The position numbers were made by a program, and so were the translations under genes. The notes beneath the pieces were generated by a model, which was not told where the DNA came from, did no database searches, and saw only the letters and a program-made list of their open reading frames with translations. 64,000 bases of DNA from Paenibacillus sp. HW567 (GTDB taxonomy: Bacteria; Bacillota; Bacilli; Paenibacillales; Paenibacillaceae): contig NZ_KB910518.1 of the NCBI RefSeq assembly GCF_000374185.1, forward strand, positions 157,026 through 221,025, read 5' to 3'. Positions 1 through 7,047 of the stretch are shown one piece after another. Positions within the stretch are counted from its first letter, which is position 1. Each line of letters starts with the position of its first letter.

Positions 1-2
1 TT

Positions 3-104
3 TGCAGCGCGGCCCAGCGGACCGAAGCGCTGCTTATAGCGGCCTGCCTGACCTGGATGGCCCGGCAGGACCAGCCCGGCACAGCCGCCGGTGGATGGCA
101 ATAA
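3..104 (+). CDS. Possible 3' end of a gene cut by the window edge
   Basis: An open frame runs in from the left edge and stops with TAA at 102-104. It would encode about 33 residues of alternating hydrophobic and polar character ending in GGWQ. Nothing identifies a family, the other two forward frames give similar uninformative peptides, and the start lies outside the window. It is recorded only because a truncated gene at the edge is plausible; it could equally be non-coding. Confidence 0.2.
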   Translation, partial: CSAAQRTEALLIAACLTWMARQDQPGTAAGGWQ

Positions 105-229
105 CCGGCAGACCCGCAGGTGACCTGTGTAACAGTCAAATCTGCCTGGAGCAGAATCACCGGCCTAGCCCATATTAGGCTGGATAACCCGGTAAAGCTT
201 GAGCGTACGTTCGGCTAGATCAAGCGGCA

Positions 230-259
230 ATTCCCGTTAAGTCAGCGGGAAACGGGAAT
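230..259. repeat. Hairpin 1 of a three-hairpin cluster
   Basis: ATTCCCGTT (230-238) is exactly complementary in reverse to AACGGGAAT (251-259), giving a 9-bp stem with a 12-nt loop. No T-run follows, so it is not a standard terminator. It is the first of three hairpins within 120 bp. Confidence 0.7.
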
Positions 260-276
260 CCGCCGGGAGCTTAGGA

Positions 277-313
277 ATGCATAGCAGCGAATTTGTAGCC
301 CGCTGCTATGCAT
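277..313. repeat. Hairpin 2 of the cluster: perfect 13-bp stem
   Basis: ATGCATAGCAGCG (277-289) and CGCTGCTATGCAT (301-313) are perfect inverted copies around an 11-nt loop. The stem abuts the next hairpin with no gap. No T-run follows. Confidence 0.85.
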
Positions 314-348
314 GTTTAGCTTTTCCTACATTGTAGAAAAGCTAAACA
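313..348. terminator. Hairpin 3 of the cluster: 13-bp stem, terminator-like
   Basis: TGTTTAGCTTTTC (313-325) pairs perfectly with GAAAAGCTAAACA (336-348); the loop CTACATTGTA can extend the stem by CTAC/GTAG with one bulge. The arms have T- and A-rich ends on both strands, so weak bidirectional termination is possible, but no clean U-tract follows. Confidence 0.5.
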
Positions 349-380
349 TAAAGTGGAAGACAAGCTCCACTCTTCCGGTT

Positions 381-741
381 GATCTGCTCAGCAACAACGG
401 CAGAAATGCCGCAGTTGAAGCCCCCCCCGGCTGATCTGCTCAGCAACAACGGCAAAACTGCCGCCGTTGAATCGGCCCCGTCTGATTTGCCCAGCAACAA
501 CGGCAGAAACGGAAATGCCGCCGTTAAATCCTCCCCGGCTGATCTGCTCAGCAACAACGGCAAAACTGCCGCAGTTGAAGCCCCCCCGGCTGATCTGCTC
601 AGCAACAACGGCAGAAATGCCGCCGTTGAATCGGCCCCGGCTAATTTACTTAGCAACAACGGCAAAAATGCCGCAGTTGAAGCCGCCCCGGCCGATTCGC
701 CCAGCAACAACGGCAGAAATGCCGCTGTTGAAGCTCATCCG
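381..741. repeat. Seven-copy 51-bp tandem hairpin repeat
   Basis: Contiguous units start at 381, 433, 484, 541, 592, 643 and 694. Five are 51 bp. Unit 1 is 52 bp because its C-run has eight C where unit 4 has seven, and unit 3 is 57 bp. Each carries an invariant core AGCAACAACGGCA and a short hairpin CGGCA-loop-TGCCG whose loop is GAAA, AAAC or AAAA; a longer loop interrupts it in unit 3. The period is a multiple of three, so long frames stay open on both strands; one repeats the heptad DLLSNNG, but no frame has a convincing start or ribosome site. Units abut without spacers, so this is not a CRISPR array. Confidence 0.9.
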
Positions 742-1150
742 TTGTTATATCCCCGCCGCCACATATCAGTTTGCATAAAATCCCCGTCAGTCCATTACCT
801 CCCTATAGTCAAACTCCCCCCCTTCACACGCCGGGCTTCTCGATGCGTGAGAAGTGCCCTGCCTACGTGCTCTATAACCTATGGCATGCAGCCTTCACTC
901 ACTCAAAGATTAGCCGCCGAGACTTCAATATCCTTAGCGCTTGAAGCGAAAAGGATGGGACAGGCTGGTACACCTGCACCCATTGTGTCGGGTAGACAGC
1001 GGCGTTATTACCGGCACTCCGGTGGTGTAGAGCACGTTTTTAGTATTGCAATATGCTGATTTACTCAACTCCCCCTCCCATAAACCTATAAATGCAAAAT
1101 TAACCGAATTTCAAGCTTTACTTTCCCGGTGAACATGATATATTAGTGGT
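742..1150. other. Non-coding stretch, nothing recognised
   Basis: Between the tandem repeat and the promoter of the metal ATPase gene lie about 400 bp without a supported gene, riboswitch or transposon. Open frames continue from the repeat, but their composition and lack of a start argue against coding. Confidence 0.5.
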
Positions 1151-1155
1151 ATAAG

Positions 1156-1183
1156 TTGCACTGAGGAAATAAATTTGTATAAT
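1156..1183 (+). promoter_or_regulatory. SigA-type promoter of the metal ATPase gene
   Basis: TTGCAC (1156-1161) is followed after 16 bp by a perfect TATAAT (1178-1183). Transcription would start near 1190, directly on the Fur-like operator, giving a leader of about 160 nt before the ATPase start. Confidence 0.65.
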
Positions 1184-1191
1184 GGCAACAA

Positions 1192-1206
1192 CGATTATCA
1201 TTCTCA
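1192..1206. promoter_or_regulatory. Fur-family operator (7-1-7 type)
   Basis: Read on the minus strand, TGAGAATGATAATCG matches the Bacillus Fur box TGATAATNATTATCA at 11 of 14 defined positions, and the PerR box less well (9 of 14). It overlaps the expected transcription start of the P1B-4 ATPase gene. Fur and PerR both act on pfeT in B. subtilis, so the site fits the gene. Confidence 0.55.
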
Positions 1207-1211
1207 TTTAC

Positions 1212-1242
1212 CATGCTGTCCCGGCTGAGCCGGGGCAGCATG
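1212..1242 (+). promoter_or_regulatory. Strong leader hairpin before the metal ATPase
   Basis: CATGCTGTCCCGGC and GCCGGGGCAGCATG form a 14-bp stem with one G-T pair and a 3-nt loop. The following sequence is only moderately T-rich (TGTCATTTTA), so this may be a leaky terminator, an attenuator or an mRNA 5' stabiliser. Confidence 0.55.
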
Positions 1243-1348
1243 TGTCATTTTAGGGGCTTTAATAATGGCTCTCATTCTCAGCAGCACATATCACCTCACA
1301 GGGGAAGGTGCTAAATATCCCCGCAAATCAATCAGGAGAGTGATCACT

Positions 1349-3316
1349 ATGCAAGCAAGATCCGAACAAATGCCTAAACGAATGGCCCGTCAGGGCAGCG
1401 CACAGCAGCCACGGGCTCCGAAACCACGTCGGTTCGATCCGATGGCCATGCTTGGCAATGCGGAAATGCAGGCTGCTCTTGGCAGCGGGTTGCTTATGCT
1501 TATTGCCTGGGCCTTCAGCGGCTGGTCTGAGGTCTTTTCCATAATCCTCTATGTCGTTTCCTACGCGCTAGGCGGCTGGATCAAGGCGAAGGAGGGTGTG
1601 GAGACGCTGCTCAAAGAGCGTGACCTGGATGTAAATCTGCTGATGATTGCCGCCGCCCTGGGCGCAGCCGCTATTGGCTATTGGAATGAGGGAGCGATGC
1701 TGATCTTTATTTTTGCCCTGAGCGGAGCGCTTGAAAGCTATACGATGGAGCGCAGTAAAAAAGACATTTCATCGCTGATGGCCCTTAAGCCGGCAACCGC
1801 TGTGCGCATTGAAAAGGGGAGTATGAATGAGGTTGCTATTGACCTTTTAGCTATCGGAGACCTGCTGCTTGTGCGTCCCGGCGAGTTGATCCCTGCGGAC
1901 GGCACAATCTACCGGGGGGAATCGGCTGTCAATCAGGCGTCCATCACGGGGGAATCCCTGCCTGTTGAGAAAACAGTTGGCAGTGAAGTGTTTGCCGGAA
2001 CCATTAATGGGGAGGGGCCGCTTTATATAGAGGTAACGAAGTCAGCGGAGAATACGCTTTTTGCCAAGATCATTAGAATGGTTGAAGAAGCAGAAACAGA
2101 AGTACCTGAGTCACAGCGGTTCATTAAACGGCTGGAGTCGATTTATGCCCGGGTAGTAGTAGCTGCTACAGTAGCATTAATTGCTCTGCCGCCGTTCTTG
2201 CTGGACTGGAGCTGGAGCGCCTCATTCTACAAAGCGATGGTATTTCTGGTCGTAGCCTCCCCGTGCGCACTGGTCTCTTCCATTATGCCTGCAATGCTGT
2301 CGGCTATCTCCAAAAGCGCGCGCAAAGGCATTCTCTTCAAAGGCGGCGTCCATTTGGAGAATATGGCGAAGACCGCTGTGGTCGCTTTTGACAAGACCGG
2401 AACATTGACCGAGGGCATACCGCAGGTAACTGATTTCGTCGCCGGAGAAGGCTATGACCGGAATGAGCTGCTGGCGGTTAGTGCGTCGATTGAGAAATTG
2501 TCCCGCCATCCGCTGGCGGAAGCAATTGTCCGCTTGGCTGAGGAGGAACAGCTTGAGCTGCCGGCGATCCAGGAGAGTAAATCCGTGACCGGCTGGGGAA
2601 TTGAAGGGCTGATTAACGGGGAGCTATGGAGAATCGGCAAATCCAATTTGCTGGACGAACGGAAGAACAACGAAGCCGGGAATGGGGATGAGCAGTGGAT
2701 CGCGCTGCGCCAGCAGTTCGAGGCAGAGGGCAAAACGGTATCGCTTATTCTTGCCGGTGAGGGCATTGCCGGAATGATTGCTCTGCAGGATACCGTCCGT
2801 CCACAAGCGGAAGCTGCGGTGCGCAAGCTGCAGGAGCTGGGCATCAAGGTGGCGATGCTGACCGGGGACCGTGCGGCAACGGCTGAAGTGATCGCTGAAA
2901 GAACCGGCGTTGATCTTGTATTTGCCGGTCTTTTGCCGGAGGATAAAGTGACCCATGTCAAAGCGCTGCGCGAGCAATACGGAAATGTAATCATGGTGGG
3001 CGACGGGGTGAATGATGCACCGGCGCTGGCCACCGCCACAGTCGGCATGGGAATGGGCATGAAGGGCAGCGGTGCGGCGCTGGAGATTGCCGATGTCGTG
3101 CTGATGAACGATAATATTGAAGAGATTGCGATGGCGGTTGCCCTGGCCCGGCGTTCGCAGCGTATTGTGAAGCAGAATATGGTGTTTGCCGTAACGGTGA
3201 TAGCTACGCTGATGCTGAGCAACTTTTTGCAGGGAATTGCCCTTCCGTTTGGTGTCATCGGCCATGAGGGCAGTACGATACTGGTTATCCTTAATGGACT
3301 GAGACTTTTACGCTAA
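1349..3316 (+). CDS. pfeT: P1B-4-type metal-exporting ATPase, PfeT/ZosA-like
   Basis: A membrane P-type ATPase of 655 residues that should expel a divalent transition metal, most likely Fe(II) by analogy with B. subtilis PfeT (formerly ZosA). The membrane metal motif is SPC (304-306), not the CPC of Cu or Cd pumps, and the last membrane segment carries HEGS (639-642); this SPC/HEG pair defines the P1B-4 group. The phosphorylation loop DKTGT starts at 348 and GDGVNDAP at 551. There is no N-terminal HMA domain. The start at 1349 has AGGAG upstream; an in-frame ATG at 1265 lacks one. A Fur-like operator precedes it. Co(II) or Zn(II) export cannot be excluded. Confidence 0.88.
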   Translation: MQARSEQMPKRMARQGSAQQPRAPKPRRFDPMAMLGNAEMQAALGSGLLMLIAWAFSGWSEVFSIILYVVSYALGGWIKAKEGVETLLKERDLDVNLLMIAAALGAAAIGYWNEGAMLIFIFALSGALESYTMERSKKDISSLMALKPATAVRIEKGSMNEVAIDLLAIGDLLLVRPGELIPADGTIYRGESAVNQASITGESLPVEKTVGSEVFAGTINGEGPLYIEVTKSAENTLFAKIIRMVEEAETEVPESQRFIKRLESIYARVVVAATVALIALPPFLLDWSWSASFYKAMVFLVVASPCALVSSIMPAMLSAISKSARKGILFKGGVHLENMAKTAVVAFDKTGTLTEGIPQVTDFVAGEGYDRNELLAVSASIEKLSRHPLAEAIVRLAEEEQLELPAIQESKSVTGWGIEGLINGELWRIGKSNLLDERKNNEAGNGDEQWIALRQQFEAEGKTVSLILAGEGIAGMIALQDTVRPQAEAAVRKLQELGIKVAMLTGDRAATAEVIAERTGVDLVFAGLLPEDKVTHVKALREQYGNVIMVGDGVNDAPALATATVGMGMGMKGSGAALEIADVVLMNDNIEEIAMAVALARRSQRIVKQNMVFAVTVIATLMLSNFLQGIALPFGVIGHEGSTILVILNGLRLLR

Positions 3317-3413
3317 AAACCTGATACGGCTGATCTTGCACCCCTTTCGAAAAATTAATTGCTTGAAATTGAATTGTTCACAAAATGGGTACGATTACAA
3401 CGTGTCTGGCATA

Positions 3414-3442
3414 TTGACATATTCCCTTGAGTTGAGCATAAT
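3414..3442 (+). promoter_or_regulatory. SigA promoter of trxB
   Basis: Consensus TTGACA (3414-3419), a 17-bp spacer and CATAAT (3437-3442), about 80 bp upstream of the trxB start. Confidence 0.75.
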
Positions 3443-3452
3443 TAATACTAGA

Positions 3453-3467
3453 TTATAATTATTTTAA
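3453..3467. promoter_or_regulatory. PerR-box-like operator of trxB
   Basis: TTATAATTATTTTAA matches the PerR box TTATAATNATTATAA at 13 of 14 defined positions. It lies 10 bp after the -10 hexamer, across the expected transcription start. A PerR gene is present at 59737. The AT-rich setting means chance cannot be fully excluded. Confidence 0.6.
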
Positions 3468-3522
3468 TTAAGAACCATGAAGAGCTGACGTCTTAACCGT
3501 CCAACTCAAGGAGGATAAAGTC

Positions 3523-4464
3523 ATGTATAAATCAATCATTATTGGTACTGGTCCTGCCGGATTGACTGCTGCCATCTACTTGGCCCGCGCCAATCTGAAC
3601 CCGCTGGTTATCGAAGGCCCGCAGCCGGGCGGACAGCTTACCACTACGACGGAAGTAGAGAATTTCCCCGGTTTTCCTGAGGGGGTTATGGGTCCTGATC
3701 TGATGGACAATATGCGTAAGCAGGCTGAACGTTTTGGCGCCAAGTTTGTTACAGGCTGGGTGAACAGCGTGGAGCTGGGCGAACGTCCGTTTAAGCTGAA
3801 TGTGGATGGTATGGGTACACTGATTACGGATACACTGATTCTATCTACAGGCGCTACTGCGAAGTACCTGGGTATTCCGGGTGAGCAGGATAATGTCGGA
3901 CGTGGAGTCAGCACATGCGCTACATGCGACGGCTTTTTCTTCCGCGGCAAAGAGATTGTGGTGGTCGGCGGCGGTGATTCGGCGCTTGAGGAAGCAGGCT
4001 TCCTGACCCGTTTTGCCTCGAAGGTAACTCTTGTACACCGCCGGGAAGAATTACGCGGCTCCAAGATCATGCAGGATCGCGTCCGTGATAATGACAAGGT
4101 GGCCTGGGCGTTGAACCGCACTCCGCTGGAAGTCGTCGCCGGCGACAAGGGCGTTAGCGGAATTAAGGTGCTTAACAATGAGACCGGAGAAGAGGAAATC
4201 ATTGAAGCGAGCGGTGTGTTTGTTGCCATCGGGCACCACCCTAACACGGCGTTCCTGGGCGGGCAGATCACAACGGATGCGAACGGCTATATCGTAACCA
4301 CACCTGGCACCTCCGAGACTAATATTCCCGGCGTATTCGCTTGCGGAGACGTGCAGGATACCCGCTACAAACAGGCAATTACCGCAGCAGGCAGCGGATG
4401 CATGGCGGCAATGGATGCCGAGAAGTACATCGAGAGTCTGGAGCACAGCGCGGTTATTTTGTAA
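3523..4464 (+). CDS. trxB: Thioredoxin reductase
   Basis: A 313-residue cytosolic flavoenzyme that passes electrons from NADPH through FAD to thioredoxin. The FAD-binding GTGPAG is at 8-13, the redox centre CATC at 132-135 and the NADPH-binding GGGDSA at 149-154, all in the usual low-molecular-weight TrxB order. The start follows AAGGAGG with normal spacing. A glutaredoxin-like gene follows 33 bp downstream, so the two probably form a redox operon. The promoter overlaps a PerR-like box, which would link expression to peroxide stress. Confidence 0.97.
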   Translation: MYKSIIIGTGPAGLTAAIYLARANLNPLVIEGPQPGGQLTTTTEVENFPGFPEGVMGPDLMDNMRKQAERFGAKFVTGWVNSVELGERPFKLNVDGMGTLITDTLILSTGATAKYLGIPGEQDNVGRGVSTCATCDGFFFRGKEIVVVGGGDSALEEAGFLTRFASKVTLVHRREELRGSKIMQDRVRDNDKVAWALNRTPLEVVAGDKGVSGIKVLNNETGEEEIIEASGVFVAIGHHPNTAFLGGQITTDANGYIVTTPGTSETNIPGVFACGDVQDTRYKQAITAAGSGCMAAMDAEKYIESLEHSAVIL

Positions 4465-4497
4465 GAATCTTATACAACCTTAAGGAGGAGATTAACT

Positions 4498-4731
4498 ATG
4501 GAAAATGTTATTGTATACACTTCAACCAACTGTCCGCATTGCCGTCAGGTCAAGAGCTTCCTGAGCGAGAAAGGCGTCTCCTACGAGGAGCGCAACATTG
4601 AACAGAACGATGATTTTGCCCAGCAGGTTTGGGATATGGGAATGAGAGCTGTACCTGTAACCGTCATCGGAGATTTCAAAATCGTAGGCATGAACAAAAC
4701 GCAATTTGACAAGGCTTTGGCTACTATTTAA
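4498..4731 (+). CDS. Glutaredoxin-like protein (NrdH type)
   Basis: A 77-residue thioredoxin-fold protein with the dithiol motif CPHC at 12-15 and the cis-proline segment AVPVTVIGD near 57-65. Small proteins of this type reduce ribonucleotide reductase or general disulphides and are often re-reduced by thioredoxin reductase, which fits the upstream trxB. It has a strong AAGGAGG site and is followed by a hairpin terminator. Confidence 0.93.
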   Translation: MENVIVYTSTNCPHCRQVKSFLSEKGVSYEERNIEQNDDFAQQVWDMGMRAVPVTVIGDFKIVGMNKTQFDKALATI

Positions 4732-4746
4732 CAGCATTAACAATAA

Positions 4747-4800
4747 CTCCTCTACTCAAGAGGAGCAGGCCGCTTCCGCGCTGGAGGCGGTCTTTACTTT
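4747..4800 (+). terminator. Terminator after trxB-glutaredoxin
   Basis: Two adjacent hairpins: CTCCTCT/AGAGGAG (4747-4765) and CCGCTTCC/GGAGGCGG (4770-4790), the second followed by TCTTTACTTT. Confidence 0.7.
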
Positions 4801-4838
4801 GCCCGGCGCAGGAGCAACTGATAAGGAGGCTGTGAACA

Positions 4839-5483
4839 TTGCTAATCGGTTTGGAAAACTATTGGGATAAAGATGCGGTGGCGCGTCTGCTGGCAGAATG
4901 TATGTGGGCAGGAGAAGTGCGGGCACTGGAGGAGCTGGACAATTATCTAACTGAGGATTCTCTGGAGCTGATGGGAACGTTTGTGAACGGTGAACTGGCA
5001 GGGCTGCTTGGTATCCGGCGGGGGAAGGAGGCGGTGGAAATCCGTCATCTGGCGGTTCAGACCCGTTTGCGTGGAAGAGGAATCGGCAGGGCAATGATCG
5101 AAGAGCTCCGCAAGTGTAACAAGGCTGCAACACTACAAGCCGAAACGGATAAGGATGGCGTCGGCTTTTACACAAAATGCGGGTTTATGATTACGAGTCT
5201 GGGCGAAAAGTATCCGGGCACCGAGCGCTTCAGTTGTGTTCTATCAAGCATGGGTGATCGACATGACCATTTGAAAAATGGCGTAGACAGCGATCCCGCT
5301 AAAAATAAGCATAATTCCGGATTTCTTACGCGATTGGAACAGGCGCAGCACGCCGAGGCTGATGAGTGGAGCGATGATGAGCAGCAGCAGCAGCACGGCG
5401 ATGAACATCTGCGCCGAAATATCAGACGTATCAACATAGGTCATGGACTCACTCTCCATTTCAAAAAAAGAGGTATGCAGTGA
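4839..5483 (+). CDS. GNAT acetyltransferase with antisense C-terminal extension
   Basis: Residues 1 to about 138 form a GNAT acetyltransferase: the acetyl-CoA segment RLRGRGIGRAM lies near 81-91 and GVGFYTKCGF near 108-117. The substrate is unknown. The TTG start has an AAGGAGG site. The frame then continues for about 75 low-complexity, Gln- and His-rich residues that run opposite to a small membrane protein gene (5244-5444). GNATs of this kind usually end near residue 140, so the natural stop has probably been lost and the tail is read-through of the neighbour's antisense strand. Confidence 0.8.
   Translation: MLIGLENYWDKDAVARLLAECMWAGEVRALEELDNYLTEDSLELMGTFVNGELAGLLGIRRGKEAVEIRHLAVQTRLRGRGIGRAMIEELRKCNKAATLQAETDKDGVGFYTKCGFMITSLGEKYPGTERFSCVLSSMGDRHDHLKNGVDSDPAKNKHNSGFLTRLEQAQHAEADEWSDDEQQQQHGDEHLRRNIRRINIGHGLTLHFKKRGMQ
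5244..5444 (-). CDS. Small two-helix membrane protein
   Basis: A 66-residue protein with two hydrophobic helices (about 12-32 and 43-62) separated by a basic stretch, RLFQSRKKSG. The ATG at 5444 has GGAGAG 8 nt upstream; an in-frame ATG at 5486 would add 14 residues without a clear site. I do not recognise the family. The whole gene is covered on the other strand by the tail of the GNAT frame. Confidence 0.7.
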   Translation of the reverse strand: MTYVDTSDISAQMFIAVLLLLLIIAPLISLGVLRLFQSRKKSGIMLIFSGIAVYAIFQMVMSITHA

Positions 5484-5577
5484 CATATGTCACAGCGCAC
5501 CTCTTATTATATAGGATTGCCCCTCCAATTACTCTACCTTGCGCTGCTGTAAATGCGGAGAATTTACGTCAATTTGT

Positions 5578-6738
5578 TTACAAAGTCACGCGGATATTTC
5601 CGAGAAAGTGCATAACCGCTGAAAAGCCTGCTCCGATCATGGTTCCCCGGCTGCCCAGCGTGGAGAAGGTAATTTCGAGCTGCTGCTTATGATAAGGAAG
5701 TGTCCGCTCTGCGACGACTCTGCGCAGCGGTTCGCCGAGCCAGGGCTCTGCCTCGGAGAGAGCGCCGCCAATGACAATCAGCTCCGGGTTGAAGCTGTTG
5801 ATCAGATTGGTTACTCCGATACCTAGATACTCACCGATCACGGAGAAGTGGCGCAGAGTTTCCTCCTGCCCCTCGAGCGCATGCCGGACAAGCTCCGGTG
5901 TGGTTCGCGCGGGCAGCGTTACCTCCGGATTATCATAGGTTTTCTCCGAAGCATACAGCTCCCAGCAGCCCCTGCTCCCGCAACTGCAGGGCTTGCCTTC
6001 CGCTTCTATGGTCATATGTCCGGTCTCTCCGGCATATCCCCGTGCGCCTTTGTACAGCTCCCCGCCGATAATAATTCCCGAGCCAATCCCCGACCCTGCA
6101 CTGATATAGAGCAGGTGGCGCACATCGCGCGCCGCACCGAAGTTCAGCTCTCCCTGTGCTCCCGCATTAGCCTCATTGTCGATGGTGACCGGGACCGAGA
6201 ACGCATCCTCCAGAATGGCCCGCAGATCGACCATCTCCCAGCCCAGATTGGGCGCGAACAGCACGACTCCATGCTCATCAACCATTCCCGGCACGCCTAC
6301 CCCGATGCCTACAATGCCGTAAGGCGAGACCGGGGCGGCAGCTATCAGCTCTGAGATAATGCTCTTCATCTGCTCCAGTACGTAAGACAGGTCATGGGTT
6401 TCCAGCCTGCACTCCCGCTCGTTAAGGATGCCGCCGCCCAAATCGCAGAGCACGGCCGTGAGCTGCTTCACCCGCAGCTCGATGCCGATTACACTGCCGG
6501 CCATGCTGTTGAAGTGCAGCATCAGCGGCTTGCGTCCGCCGCTGGATTCTCCGGGTCCGGCTTCGGTGACCAGCTCTTGTCCGCACAGCTCGGCGACGAG
6601 GTTGGATACCGTGGCTTTGTTGAGTCCGGTCATTTCGGATACTCTGGCCCGGGAGATCGGGGATTGCATGCGAATCGTATGTAAAATGATTGATTTATTG
6701 ATTTTTTTGACCAGCGCCTGATCACCGGTTACCTTCAC
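5578..6738 (-). CDS. xylR: Xylose repressor XylR (ROK family)
   Basis: A 386-residue DNA-binding repressor, close to the usual XylR length. The N-terminal winged helix (about 17-55) is followed by an ROK sugar-kinase-like domain with the zinc motif CSCGSRGCWE. It should bind the xylA operator and release it when xylose binds. The GTG start at 6738 has a GGAAG site; the frame is open further upstream but has no better start. It is divergent from xylA, the standard xyl arrangement. A cre-like site lies upstream. Confidence 0.93.
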   Translation of the reverse strand: MKVTGDQALVKKINKSIILHTIRMQSPISRARVSEMTGLNKATVSNLVAELCGQELVTEAGPGESSGGRKPLMLHFNSMAGSVIGIELRVKQLTAVLCDLGGGILNERECRLETHDLSYVLEQMKSIISELIAAAPVSPYGIVGIGVGVPGMVDEHGVVLFAPNLGWEMVDLRAILEDAFSVPVTIDNEANAGAQGELNFGAARDVRHLLYISAGSGIGSGIIIGGELYKGARGYAGETGHMTIEAEGKPCSCGSRGCWELYASEKTYDNPEVTLPARTTPELVRHALEGQEETLRHFSVIGEYLGIGVTNLINSFNPELIVIGGALSEAEPWLGEPLRRVVAERTLPYHKQQLEITFSTLGSRGTMIGAGFSAVMHFLGNIRVTL

Positions 6739-6777
6739 GAAGCACACTTCCTTTTTGAAAATATAAGTATGTAAATT

Positions 6778-6791
6778 GGGTAACGTTTTCA
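6778..6791. promoter_or_regulatory. cre-like site upstream of xylR
   Basis: On the minus strand TGAAAACGTTACCC matches the CcpA cre consensus TGWNANCGNTNWCA at 8 of 10 informative positions, 40 bp before the xylR start. Confidence 0.45.
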
Positions 6792-6953
6792 AGTATGCCA
6801 TTTAGTCTAGTGCGATGTGCGGCAAATTGCAACAGTTAACACGGTTAAGGCTGAGAGTATGGACGCATAGACAGAACCGCCTGAGGGAACTGTATGTCAG
6901 TGAATAAGGGGATGGACATAGGGGAGAAGCAGCAAAAATAAAAGTTGAATAAA

Positions 6954-6978
6954 ACTTTGTTTAACCAATATACAAAGT
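6954..6978. promoter_or_regulatory. XylR operator dyad
   Basis: ACTTTGT (6954-6960) and ACAAAGT (6972-6978) are perfect inverted half-sites separated by 11 bp, similar in layout to the B. subtilis xyl operator (TTTGT half-sites facing CAAA). It lies in the xylR-xylA gap just before an extended -10 (TG-T-TAAGAT, 6989-6997). Confidence 0.7.
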
Positions 6979-7002
6979 AGAAAAGATGTGTTAAGATGAT
7001 GC

Positions 7003-7016
7003 TGTAAACGCTTGCG
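7003..7016. promoter_or_regulatory. cre-like site at xylA transcription start
   Basis: TGTAAACGCTTGCG matches 8 of 10 informative positions of the cre consensus and lies directly after the xylA -10 element, a position suited to CcpA roadblock repression. Confidence 0.55.
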
Positions 7017-7047
7017 GCAAAGAATAATATCGAGGAGGATTTCACAA

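Noticed and set aside
381..741. CRISPR array
   Set aside because: Units are contiguous at 51 bp with no unique spacers and no cas genes nearby.
379..1059. Long forward frame through the tandem repeat, with a reverse and a second forward frame
   Set aside because: Frames are open on both strands because the 51-bp unit lacks stops; the start is TTG without a ribosome site and the non-repeat part has no protein-like character.
1..1150. Insertion sequence or integron at the left edge
   Set aside because: No transposase or integrase fragment and no long terminal inverted repeats were found; hairpins there are local.
3803..3830. Additional PerR or Fur boxes elsewhere in AT-rich stretches
   Set aside because: Other AT-rich palindromes scored poorly against the 7-1-7 consensus, including the one before perR, so only the trxB and pfeT sites are reported as operators.
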